From: Phytoseiulus persimilis
Taxonomy: Eukaryota > Arthropoda > Arachnida > Mesostigmata > Phytoseiidae
Assembly (NCBI GenBank): GCA_037576195.1
Contig: CM075103.1
Location: 35,539,250-35,603,249, forward strand
DNA: 64,000 bases
Reading direction: 5' to 3'
In this document: in pieces, positions 12,030 to 22,560 of the stretch
Numbering within the stretch: position 1 is the stretch's first letter
How the letters are laid out: each line of letters opens with the position of its first letter
The notes under the pieces: model-generated
What the model saw: the letters and a program-made list of their open reading frames with translations, nothing else
The model's database searches: none
What the model was told of the DNA's origin: nothing
Made by a program: the position numbers and the translations under genes

Positions 12030-12892
12030 CCCCAAAAAATCGGTCAGATCGATCCAAGAATCACCCCCCCAGCTTTGAAAGAGTATGGTCAGCTTGGTCC
12101 CGGAACCACCCCTCTAGACTTGGAAAGTAATGGTCAGCTTGTTCCCGGGATCACCCCTCCAGCCTTTGACAAGTATGGTCAGACTGGTCTCGGAACAACA
12201 TCTCCAGGTTTCGAGAACTATGGTCAGATTGGCCTCGGAATCACCCCTCGAGACTTGGAAAGGTATGCTCAGATTGGTCTCGGAACCACCCCTTTAGCTT
12301 TTGAAAAGCATGGTCAGACTGGTCTCGGAACAACATCTCCAGGTTTCGAGAAGTATGGTCAGATTGGCCTCGGAATCACCCCTCCAGACTTGGGGTAGGA
12401 TGGTCAGATTGGTCCCGGAATCTCCCCTCCAGCTTTTGAAAAGTATGGTCAGACTGGTCTCGGAACAACATCTCCAGGTTTTGAGAAGTATGGTCAGATT
12501 GGCCTCTTAATCAGCCTTCGAGACTTGGAAAAGTATGGTCAGATTGGTCTCGGAATCACCCCTCCAGACTTGGGGCAGGATGGTCAGATTGGTCCCGAAA
12601 TCACCCCTCCAGCTTTTCAGAAGTATGGTCAGATCCGTCTCGGGATCACCCCTGCAGACTTGGAAAGTGATGGACAGATTGGTCTCGGAATCACCCCTCC
12701 AGAGTTGGAAAGTAATGGTCAGATTGGTCTCGGAATTACCCCTCCAGAGTTGGGAAGTAATGATAAGATTGGTCTCGGAATCAACACTCCTGAGTTGGAA
12801 AGTAATCGTCAGATTGGTCCCGGAATCACCCCTCCAGAGTTGGAAAGTAATGGTCAGATTGGTTTCAGAATCACCCCTCCAGACTTTGGATT
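12030..12892 (+). repeat. 45-base minisatellite, array A
   Basis: About 19 tandem units built around GGTCAGATTGGTCTCGGAAT followed by CACCCCTCCAG and a variable tail (ACTTGG, GTTTTGAGAAG or AGTTGGAAAG types). The unit is 45 bases, a multiple of three, so a 15-residue peptide repeat (GQIGLGITPPDLG-type in one frame, MVRLVSESPLQ-type in another) stays open for long stretches in more than one frame and also on the minus strand. Units here are more diverged from each other than those in array B. The array is cut at 12893 by a LINE insertion and resumes beyond it. Confidence 0.95.
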
Positions 12893-15800
12893 GGATTGGA
12901 TTTATTTGATCTTTCATATACATCATATGAACCCTTTTTTTTCAGGGGTGAGTTGAATTGTAGTCACAGATCTTGTCTCTCCCAGTTTATTAGGGTGGTT
13001 TTCGTCCTCCGTAGGACTGCCTGAGTTGTGTTCGGCGAGAGTCCGATGCGGTGGGGGAATTCCTCTGGGGAGAATAAGTCTTCCTCGCATCCCAGGACCA
13101 CGTGTCTGTCCGTTTCGGTTCTGCCGCATTTTGGGCATTTGATGTCGATGGAAGAGTCACGGTTCCGGTGCTTTTTTAGGATGGTTAACATCCCTGCTCT
13201 TGTTAGAGCTAAAAGCTGGCTCCCGCGTGTGTTGTCGTACAGCCTTTGTTGGAGACCTCTGGACTCCTTGTGTTGCCGATAACACGCCAATGTGGATTTG
13301 GACTGCATGGCTTGTTTCCATGTAGAGTCCAGTTTATCTTGCACCTTTTTTCTAAGGTCTTTGCGAAATGCGTTCCACATTGGCTGTCCTGATGTATTTC
13401 TGGTTATTCCGAAGTCACCCAGGTCAAATTGTGTTCTCAGTTTTCTGAGTCTCTCTGTCGCTTTGAATCTGGTGCTTGTTGTTTAGGTAGCCTGGAGGAA
13501 AAGTTTCGGCCATCTGTGTGGGTCCATTTGCTTTACTCTCTCGAAGTACATCAGTTTACTTGTGGTCTCCCTGGCGTCGAACGAGCTCCAGCCAAGTTCA
13601 CCCTCCGTGAATTCGTTGGCTATTGTGGAGTGTGGTATGCCAAGGGCCCACCGTCCCGCCTCTCTTTGCCTGACCTCGATGTGGTTTCTTAGTCTCTTTG
13701 GCATGGTTATCACTGAGTTGCAATATGTGAGTTGAGGGACTGCTGTTGCTTTCCAGAGAATTTTTGTCACTTCAAATCTATTGAAGCTCCAAAGGGTTCT
13801 CGAGTTGAGTCTCTGGCTAGCTAGGTTGGCTTTGGTGAACATATTCTCCCAGTGTTTGGCGAGATAGTCTTCCTCTGCCGATAGGTCGAGCCCCAGATAC
13901 TTGTAGGATTTTACCATTGGTATTGAATTTCCTTGTATTTTGGGGTCCCAACCTTCGATAAGGTCGTCGCGTGGTTGAGAGAATATCATCACGCCGCTCT
14001 TTTGAGGGTTGAATTTGATGGACATTTTGTCCCCGAATTTCGTTGTTACCTCGAGGAGTCTTTCCATGTCTGTTGGGTTATTCGCCATTAAGATAATGTC
14101 ATCCGCGAATAATAATCCCGGGATTTTGAGGGGCTTGTTGCCCTCTTCTTTCCAGTAATGGTCTATTCCAGTCGGAACTCTGAATCCGATCCCTGTGGCG
14201 AGCAGTTCGCGTTCCAGGTTCGCGATGTATAGACAGAAGAGAGGTACGGAGAGCGGACAGCCCTGTCGAAGCCCAATTGGTATGGATACTTCATCGGAGG
14301 CGTGTTCCGCATGTTTGAGGGTCACCTGTGTGTCCTCGTACATGCATTTGAGGAGTTCGAGCAGCGGTGTGTTCATTCCTCTCTCTTTTAGTGTTTGCCA
14401 GAGCTTCTCCCGATCGACTCGGTCGTAGGCTTTCGTGGCATCCAGGAAGACGCAATAAAGTCCCTTCTTCTGGGATCTTGCGATCTCGATGGCCGCAGTG
14501 AGCATGAGGATATTATCATCCCCTCTGCGATCTCTCCTAAACCCATTTTGCATTTCTGATAGCTGTCCACTGTCTTCCGTCCATTCTTGTATGTGTTTTC
14601 CCAGAATTTGGGTGAAAACCCTGTACAGGACGTCCGACACTGTAATGGGTCTGTATGTTGTGAGCTTTCCCTTGATAGAGTTTGGTTTTTCTATCAGGGA
14701 TACTCCTCCTTTCCTCCATTCCCCAGGGAGTTCGTGTCTCCCTTCTAGGATCGCGTTGAAGGTGTTTGATATGTATTCATATCCCACCTCGTCTAGCGCT
14801 TTGAGGACTTTGGCAGGTATCTTGTCTGGGCCAGTGGCGGAGGAGGCTGACATTGCCGTGAACGTCGCCTTTATCATCTCCCCCGTCATGGTCAGTGTTA
14901 CCGGTTGCCTGGTTTGAGGGGAAGGGGATGCATTTCCTTGTGATTGCTCCCTAGCGCCTAGCAGGCTTTTTGCTACTTGAGTGAGATAAGACGCGATCTC
15001 AGGTGTTTGAATGATGTTGTCGCTCTCGTCTACCAGCTGGGCTCTGCTTGGCGGTTTCCTTTCCCCTCTTTTGATGTGGTCCCAGAAAGCTTTGGATCTT
15101 GCTTGTCTAGGTGCACCCATGATTCGATCCTAAATTTTGCGATCTTCAATTTCGAGCAAGCGTGTTACTTCGTTCCGAACATCATCTTGTGCCTGTCGGT
15201 ATCGTGTTTCCGCTTCTCCGTCGTCGAGGTTGTTCCTCCTCGCTCTTCTCCATTCCCGATTTCGTTCTTTCCTGAGTCTCGTTAATTTCGATAGTTCTGG
15301 TGAGAACAATTTCTCTCTCGGGTTTAGAGTTACGAGTTTAGTGTTCTGTGCCATTGCATTCTGAAGGGTGTTTTCCAGGTCCTTATAGCTGGGAAGCCTT
15401 TTCGGCTCGCCTTTGGCTGTAAGGATTACTGTCACCGCCTCAGCAGCTTTTTTCGGTCTCAGAATACGCACTCGCACCTGCTTGGGTGTGCCTTTACCTT
15501 TCTGTTTCCCCATTTGTATGGTTATCAGGTTATGGTCACTCCAGTTGAGGATTTCTTTTTTCTCGTCTATGTGCATGTTCTCCACTTCTCTGAAGGCTAG
15601 AGAATTGCACAACACATAGTCGATTGTTGAGGCAATTCCTCCCTGTATTCGGGTGATTTTGCCGCGACATTTTTTTGTTAGGTTCAGAATAGTTAGGTGG
15701 TTTTCGTTGGCAAGTTCCCTGAGGAGTCTACCACGCCCGTCTATTCTCCCGTCTAGTTCTGGTAGGTTGGCGTTCATGTCGCCTCCCACCAGAGTTCTGC

Positions 15801-16580
15801 TGTTCTCCGTTTTTCGGCGCTGAATAATTTCGCAAATCGCGTTGACTTGTTCCTTATTCACCTGGAGGTGGGCTATAGCCCCGTAGACCGACACAATGAT
15901 CCATGGTTGATCATTGATATCAATCCCAATAGCAATGAAATCGTTGCCTTTTTCTATCCAGCGCGGTTCACCCAGGTCGGACCGGACAAGTATTCCGGTT
16001 CCGCCTGATGATTTTGCGCCTGAGAGACCAATTCGATTGCTTCCGTGGAATGAGTAACCCTCTATTGGTGGTGGTTCCTCTAGATTCATTAGGCTTGTTT
16101 CAGACAGGAGGAGCACATCGTATGTTGGTGCTCTCCTCCCGTGAATTCCTAGTAAATCTCTTGCAATGCTTTTCCATTTTGTGACACTTTTCCCCCCCTG
16201 CATATTGAAAACACCGAGTCTTAAGCGAGTAAAATAATTTTTTATCAGGCTGACTCTGCGTTTCTTGGGGGGTACGTTTTGTCAGTCCTTCTTCTTTAGG
16301 GCGTTTTCGAAGGAGGCCGCCCAATCGGTTTTTCCCGTCGTCCTGTCCGTCCGTGGGGTTGGTGTGGAGGATCGAAGCCTAGTTGGCTCCCTCCCCCCTT
16401 GGGAGTTGGTTGGACGATTGCCCGAGCTCCGGTCGTCTCTGCGCGGACCAGTTGGTCTTTGCTTTTTGTTGTCGCTGTGGCCTAGATCCACCGACCTGTC
16501 ACCCGTGTTCCTCTTCGCACCAGTTTCTCGTCGAAAGTCTGGTGCGGAGTGTGGCGGGTGTGGTGGTCTGTATGGCCTTG
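12893..16580 (-). mobile_element. Nearly full-length LINE (non-LTR retrotransposon)
   Basis: A 3.7-kb minus-strand LINE sits inside the minisatellite; the same 45-base unit flanks it on both sides. From 5' (about 16580) to 3' (12893) it carries a short basic, proline-rich segment that may be the tail of ORF1, then an endonuclease-reverse transcriptase frame, then a 3' end that runs into short AATCC-type repeats. The clade is not certain; the combination of an apurinic-type endonuclease, reverse transcriptase and a C-terminal CCHC-like finger is found in several LINE clades. Confidence 0.88.
12964..16203 (-). pseudogene. LINE ORF2: endonuclease-reverse transcriptase, two in-frame stops
   Basis: Read in one minus-strand frame, this encodes about 1,080 residues. 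The first third is an endonuclease/exonuclease/phosphatase domain (start GVFNMQGG; LLLSETSL; GGDMNANLPELDGR; a terminal SDHNLITIQ). The middle is a reverse transcriptase (TYRPITVSD; FLDATKAYDRVDREKLW; GLRQGCPLS; catalytic FADDIILMA). The end has a CPKCGRTETDRHVVLGC zinc-finger-like motif. The frame is broken only by TAG at 15130-15132, between endonuclease and transcriptase, and TAA at 13483-13485, after the transcriptase; no frameshift is needed. The upstream start is not fixed. With the stops it should be inactive unless they are read through. Confidence 0.9.
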
Positions 16581-16582
16581 GG

Positions 16583-19500
16583 GAAGGATGATCAGATTGG
16601 TCTCGGAATCACCGCTCCAGGTTTTGAAAAGTAATGGTCAGATTGGTCTCGGAATCACCCCTCCAGACTTGGGGGAGGATGATCAGATTGGTCTCGGAAT
16701 CACCGCTCCAGGTTTTGAAAAGTAATGGTCAGATTGGTCTCGGAATCACCCCTCCAAGTTTTGGAGAGTATGGTCAGATTCGTCTCGGAATCACCCCTGC
16801 AGACTCGGAAAGTAATGGACAGATTGGTCTCGGAATCACCCCTCCATGTTTTGGAAAGTATGGTCAGATTCGTCTCGGAATCACCCCTGCGGACTCGGAA
16901 AGTAATGGTCAGATTGGTCTCAGAATCACCCCTCCAGACTTGGGGGAGGATGATCAGATTGGTCTCGGAATCACCCCTCCAGGTTTTGAAAAGTAATGGT
17001 CAGATTGGTCTCGGAATCACTTCCCAAGTTTTGGAAAGTATGGTCAGATTCGTCTCGGAATCACCCCTGCAGACTCGGGAAGTAATGGACAGATTGGTCT
17101 CGGAATCACCCCTCCAGGTTTTGGAAAGTATGGTCAGATTCGTCTCGGAATCACCCCTCCAGGTTTTGGAAAGTATGGTCAGATTGGTCTCGGAATCACC
17201 GCTCCAGGTTTTGAAAAGTAATGGTCAGATTGGTCTCAGAATCACCCCTCCAGACTTGGGGGAGGATGATTAGATTGGTCTCGGAATCACCGCTCCAGGT
17301 TTTGAGAAGTAATGGTCAGATTGGTCTCGGAATCACTTCCCAAGTTTTGGAAAGTATGGTCAGATTCGTCTCGGAATCACCCCTGCAGACTCGGGAAGTA
17401 ATGGACAGATTGGTCTCGGAATCACCCCTCCAGGTTTTGGAAAGTATGGTCAGATTCGTCTCGGAATCACCCCTCCAGGTTTTGGAAAGTATGGTCAGAT
17501 TGGTCTCGGAATCACCGCTCCAGGTTTTGAAAAGTAATGGTCAGATTGGTCTCAGAATCACCCCTCCAGACTTGGGGGAGGATGATTAGATTGGTCTCGG
17601 AATCACCGCTCCAGGTTTTGAGAAGTAATGGTCAGATTGGTCTCGGAATCACTTCCCAAGTTTTGGAAAGTATGGTCAGATTCGTCTCGGAATCACCCCT
17701 GCAGACTCGGGAAGTAATGGACAGATTGGTCTCAGAATCACCCCTCCAGACTTGGGGGAGGATGATTAGATTGGTCTCGGAATCACCGCTCCAGGTTTTG
17801 AGAAGTAATGGTCAGATTGGTCTCGGAATCACTTCCCAAGTTTTGGAAAGTATGGTCAGATTCGTCTCGGAATCACCCCTGCAGACTCGGGAAGTAATGG
17901 ACAGATTGGTCTCGGAATCACCCCTCCACGTTTTGGAAAGTATGGTCAGATTCGTCTCGGAATCACCCCTCCAGGTTTTGGAAAGTATGGTCAGATTGGT
18001 CTCGGAATCACCGCTCCAGGTTTTGAAAAGTAATGGTCAGATTGGTCTCAGAATCACCCCTCCAGACTTGGGGGAGGATGATTAGATTGGTCTCGGAATC
18101 ACCGCGCCAGGTTTTGAGAAGTAATGGTCAGATTGGTCTCGGAATCACTTCCCAAGTTTTGGAAAGTATGGTCAGATTCGTCTCGGAATCACCCCTGCAG
18201 ACTCGGGAAGTAATGGACAGATTGGTCTCAGAATCACCCCTCCAGACTTGGGGGAGGATGATTAGATTGGTCTCGGAATCACCCCTCCAGGTTTTGAAAA
18301 GTAATGGTCAGATTGGTCTCGGAATCACTTCCCAAGTTTTGGAAAGTATGGTCAGATTCGTCTCGGAATCACCCCTGCAGACTCGGGAAGTAATGGACAG
18401 ATTGGTCTCGGAATCACCCCTCCAGGTTTTGGAAAGTATGGTCAGATTCGTCTCGGAATCACCCCTCCAGGTTTTGGAAAGTATGGTCAGATTGGTCTCG
18501 GAATCACCGCTCCAGGTTTTGAAAAGTAATGGTCAGATTGGTCTCAGAATCACCCCTCCAGACTTGGGGGAGGATGATTAGATTGGTCTCGGAATCACCG
18601 CTCCAGGTTTTGAGAAGTAATGGTCAGATTGGTCTCGGAATCACTTCCCAAGTTTTGGAAAGTATGGTCAGATTCGTCTCGGAATCACCCCTGCAGACTC
18701 GGGAAGTAATGGACAGATTGGTCTCAGAATCACCCCTCCAGACTTGGGGGAGGATGATTAGATTGGTCTCGGAATCACCGCTCCAGGTTTTGAGAAGTAA
18801 TGGTCAGATTGGTCTCGGAATCACTTCCCAAGTTTTGGAAAGTATGCTCAGATTCGTCTCGGAATCACCCCTGCGGACTCGGAAAGTAATGGTCAGATTG
18901 GTCTCAGAATCACCCCTCCAGACTTGGGGGAGGATGATCAGATTGGTCTCGGAATCACCCCTCCAGGTTTTGAAAAGTAATGGTCAGATTGGTCTCGGAA
19001 TCACTTCCCAAGTTTTGGAAAGTATGGTCAGATTCGTCTCGGAATCACCCCTGCAGACTCGGGAAGTAATGGACAGATTGGTCTCGGAATCACCCCTCCA
19101 GGTTTTGAAAAGTAATGGTCAGATTGGTCTCGGAATCACCCCTCCAGGTTTTGGAAAGTATGGTCAGATTGGTCTCGGAATCACCGCTCCAGGTTTTGAA
19201 AAGTAATGGTCAGATTGGTCTCAGAATCACCCCTCCAGACTTGGGGGAGGATGATTAGATTGGTCTCGGAATCACCGCTCCAGGTTTTGAGAAGTAATGG
19301 TCAGATTGGTCTCGGAATCACTTCCCAAGTTTTGGAAAGTATGGTCAGATTCGTCTCGGAATCACCCCTGCAGACTCGGGAAGTAATGGACAGATTGGTC
19401 TCGGAATCACCCCTCCAGGTTTTGGAAAGTATGGTCAGATTCGTCTCGGAATCACCCCAGCAAACTCGGGAAGTAATGGTCAGATTGGTCTCAGAATCAC

Positions 19501-20059
19501 CCCTCCAGACTTGGGGGAGGATGATCAGATTGGTCTCGGAATCACCCCTCCAGCTTTTGAAAAGTAATGGTCAGATTGGTCTCGGAATCACCCCTCCCGG
19601 TTTTGGAAAGTTTGGTCAGATTCGTCTCGGAATCACCCCTGCAGACTCGGAAAGTAATGGTCAGATTGGTCTCGGAACTACCCCTCCAGAGTTTGGAAGT
19701 AATGGTCAGATTGGTCTCGGAATCAACCCTCCAGAGTTGGAAAGTAATGGTCAGATTGGTCCCGGAATCACCCCTCCCGACTTGGGGGAGGATGGTCAGA
19801 TTGGTCTCGGAATCACCCCTCCAGACTTGGGGGAGGATGGCTAGACTGGTCCCGGAATCACCCCCCACCCTGAGTTGCAAAGTGATGATCAGATTGGTCC
19901 CGGAATCGCCCCTCCAGTCTCGAAAAAGTATGGTCAGATTGGTCCCGGAATCACCCCTCCAGAGTCGGGAAGTAATGGTCAGATTGGTCTCGGAATCACC
20001 CCTCCAAAGTTGGAAAGTGATGGTCAGATTGGTCTCAGAATCACCCCTCCAGACTTGGG
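16583..20059 (+). repeat. 45-base minisatellite, array B with higher-order structure
   Basis: About 77 tandem units of the same 45-base family as array A, with 44- and 46-base variants (the CACTTCCCAAG unit is short; the GAAAAGTAATGG unit is long). Blocks of variants recur as a larger unit: an identical junction, GAAAAGTAATGG followed by the CAGAATCACC variant, occurs at about 17221, 17537, 18033, 18529 and 19206, that is at spacings of 316, 496, 496 and 677 bases. These correspond to about 7, 11, 11 and 15 units. This pattern indicates unequal exchange of multi-unit blocks. Toward 19,560-20,059 units are more diverged, like array A. Confidence 0.95.
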
Positions 20060-21520
20060 TTCAATTCGTTAGAGTGGGGGGAGATTCTGCGAGCCTTGAG
20101 AGAGAGAGGTTTTTCGGGGTATTTGCAGACGATTATGTCAGCATATCTGAGTGGCCGGGAAATAGCTACGGAGGGAGGGGCTTACGAAGTCACGGCGGGG
20201 ATACCGCAGGGTTCCATTCTGGGCCCAACTCTGTGGAATCTTGCTTACGATGGTGTTCTGAGAATTGATCTGCCGAGGGAAGCTGAACTGTTAGCGTACG
20301 CTGACGACCTAGCACTGACTGTGACGGCGAAAACGGAAGGGGAGGTAGAGAGGGTGGGGAATTCGGCCTTGAGGAAAATCCATGAGTGGATGGGGGAAAT
20401 CAAACTGGAGCTGGCACCGCAAAAAACGGAAGCATTGTATCTTATCGGAAGGGAAAGGGCCAAGGGAATCAGGCTGAGCTTAGGCGGGATAGACATCAAG
20501 CTAGTAGAAAGGGTGAAATATCTAGGGGTTGTCCTGGATCGCGCGCTCACGGGAAGGGAGCATGTGAAATATGTGGCGGCGAGGGCGAGGGAGACGGCAC
20601 GCAGGCTGGGCATGCTGATGCCGAGGGTCGGCGGGGCTGGGGGGGTGCAGCGACGGCTGCTGGCGTCAGTTGCGGAATCAGCGGCAATGTACGCGGCAAT
20701 GAACGCGGCCCCGGCTTGGGCCCACCTGGCGCTCGGGACTCAGGGCAGGCGGAAGGCCGTCCGAGCGGCGCAGAGGACGCTGGCGCTCCGTGCGAGCCGA
20801 GCGTATAGCACGGTTTCGACGGAGGCTGCCCTTGTCCTCGCCAAGATGGTGCCGTGGGACCTCCTGGCGTTTGAGAAAACCAGGTGCTGGGGGCAGGAAG
20901 GGGAGGTATGGGAAACAGCCAGGGACGATACCATCAGACAATGGCAGAGGGAGTTGGATGCGGGACTGGTCGGGGAATCGAAGGGCAAATGGACGAGGGA
21001 ATTATTCAGGGATCTCAAGGGGTGGATGGGCTGCGAGTTCGGGGATTTAAACTACGGGATGACCCAGGTGCCGACGGGGCATGGGCAGTTCCAGACATTC
21101 ATGGTGAAAATAGGGAAAACGGACTTTGATGTCTGCGTCCTGTGCACGTCCGGTGAGTCCGACGGGGTGGAGCACACCGTTTTGCACTGCGACGCCCTTG
21201 GAGACATCAGACGGGAGGGAATTCAAGGTTTTCAGGGGACTGGTGTGAGGGAGATGGTGGAGTTCGGGCTGAGGGGGAAGGAGGAGTGGAAGGCTGTCGC
21301 AGGGTACTTGGAAAGGATAATGATGGGGAAAACAGCGAGGGAGGAAGCAAGGAGGTCGCGGCTTGTCGCGAACTCCGGGACACGTCAGAGGGCAGAAGCG
21401 GGGGAAGAGGCCCGCTCGCAAGAGAGGGCCTCTGAGCCCGCGAGAGAGCTGACGGTCTCTCACGAGACAAGTGGAGCAATGGGGATTGGCTTTCTTCGGA
21501 CGAGTGAGAATAGCGATTAG
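20060..21520 (+). CDS. LINE reverse transcriptase, C-terminal part (partial, open)
   Basis: An uninterrupted frame of about 487 residues covers the later reverse-transcriptase motifs: AGIPQGSILGPTLWNLAYDG, then the catalytic YADDLALTV, then the KTEAL and KYLGVVLD blocks. It continues into an alanine-rich thumb/connection region and a C-terminal cysteine-histidine motif (CVLCTSGESDGVEHTVLHC). The PQGSILGP/LWN and YADDLAL signatures are like R1, Jockey and I-type LINEs. The endonuclease and the N-terminal transcriptase motifs are absent because of the 5' truncation, so the copy cannot move itself. That the frame is still open with no stop suggests a young insertion. The tail is rich in arginine and glutamate. 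Confidence 0.9.
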   Translation, partial: FNSLEWGEILRALRERGFSGYLQTIMSAYLSGREIATEGGAYEVTAGIPQGSILGPTLWNLAYDGVLRIDLPREAELLAYADDLALTVTAKTEGEVERVGNSALRKIHEWMGEIKLELAPQKTEALYLIGRERAKGIRLSLGGIDIKLVERVKYLGVVLDRALTGREHVKYVAARARETARRLGMLMPRVGGAGGVQRRLLASVAESAAMYAAMNAAPAWAHLALGTQGRRKAVRAAQRTLALRASRAYSTVSTEAALVLAKMVPWDLLAFEKTRCWGQEGEVWETARDDTIRQWQRELDAGLVGESKGKWTRELFRDLKGWMGCEFGDLNYGMTQVPTGHGQFQTFMVKIGKTDFDVCVLCTSGESDGVEHTVLHCDALGDIRREGIQGFQGTGVREMVEFGLRGKEEWKAVAGYLERIMMGKTAREEARRSRLVANSGTRQRAEAGEEARSQERASEPARELTVSHETSGAMGIGFLRTSENSD

Positions 21521-21875
21521 AGGGACACTGGCAGCTAGACACCAGCACAAAACGGACAATGGCAGAGACGTTCACTGCAGATCACGGCACACGACAACGG
21601 TACACGTTCACAACATACAACACCACTCAAACACGCACATAGCTTGCCAGCAGTAGAGGAACGGGAGGAGTGGAGGGGAGAGAGAACGACTCCCGCTCTC
21701 ATGAGTTCGAAGTAATGCTAACCCAGCTCCGTCCGTGAGAGCGGCACCTCCGCCCGAAAGCGGAGGATCGGGAATCACCAGGTTTTTAGTGGGTTTGCGA
21801 CTCCCACAGTATCGTGCTGGAGCTGTGGCATGGTCTGCATCACGCATTTTTCTCCCTGGCCCTAAAAAAAAAAAA
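20060..21875 (+). mobile_element. 5'-truncated LINE of the R1/I-like type
   Basis: The insertion begins abruptly in the middle of a reverse transcriptase (first codons FNSLEWGEIL) directly after minisatellite sequence ending CCAGACTTGGG. It ends with about 340 bases of 3' untranslated sequence and a 12-base A run (21864-21875). The minisatellite resumes at once with CACTTGGGGGAGG. Shared ACTTGGG at both junctions is consistent with a short target duplication. 5' truncation, poly-A tail and target duplication are the signature of target-primed reverse transcription. It is unrelated in sequence to the LINE at 12893-16580. Confidence 0.92.
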
Positions 21876-21915
21876 CACTTGGGGGAGGATGGTCAGATTG
21901 GTCTCGGAATCACCC
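21876..21915 (+). repeat. 45-base minisatellite, last remnant unit
   Basis: One unit (CACTTGGGGGAGGATGGTCAG, then the ATTGGTCTCGGAATCACC core) continues the array after the LINE tail. Homology ends at about 21915, where a hAT-transposase-like frame begins. Confidence 0.9.
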
Positions 21916-22560
21916 CGTCCTGAAGGCTTTCCTTGAGGGGGTAACCTCGATGAAAGTCCCCGATCCATCGACACTACGCTCCGTCTGTTTACGACGCCAC
22001 CGCAAGGCTGTCGGAACGTCGAAGATTTGGATCGCTGTCGATAAGACGCCGTATAAAACGGGGCGAATCGTGGCCAATGTTGTGGTGGGCGCTTTGAGAA
22101 ACACCGAGTGTAGCGGAAGCTACCTTGTGATGTGTGAAGCTGTGGATTCTTCGAATGCCACACCCCTTGCGCACGTCTCCGTAAAATCATTGGAGTTGTT
22201 GTGGGATGGCGAGATCCACTACGAGCGCGTCCTTGTCTTTGTTACAGACGCCGCGCGTTACATGACGAAAGCAGGCCGCAGCCTCAAAATTCTATTTCCT
22301 CGAATAATCCACGAAAATTGGCGAATCTTCCGGAGGAGCTGAGGCCTGTTCCCAAAAAATTCGACAACGTGGTACACAGCAACGACGGTTTCACAGAGCT
22401 ATGCCGAATGCGAGATTTTATGAGGGGAACCCGAGAGACGATGAAACGTGATTGTCCACGGAAGATGTTCTGTTACACGAATTCGCGCCAATCGTGTCCT
22501 GTGAACTCGAGCGAACCTTCCCCCAGTACTAATCCATTCTGAGAGACAATAGACAGTTCC
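21916..22560 (+). pseudogene. hAT-like transposase fragment, decayed
   Basis: A plus-strand frame beginning at the end of the satellite reads VLKAFLEGVTSMKVPDPSTL, then KIWIAVDKTPYKTGRIVANV, LVMCEAVDSSNATPLAHVSV, and VLVFVTDAARYMTKAGRSLK, ending near FPRIIHENW. This order is the catalytic-core region of a group of hAT-derived transposases common in invertebrates: a D-x-T/TP strand, VANVVVG, then the LLFVTDAAPYM block. After about 22325 the frame is lost and similarity continues only patchily (EELRPVPKKFDNVV). No start, no dimerisation domain and no terminal repeats are seen, so it is a remnant. Confidence 0.65.

Noticed and set aside
16634..19844. Series of repetitive open frames of 120-230 codons beginning MVRLVSESPLQ
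   Set aside because: They are frames through the 45-base minisatellite and shift or stop wherever a 46-base or TAA-bearing unit occurs. There is no start context or conserved protein.
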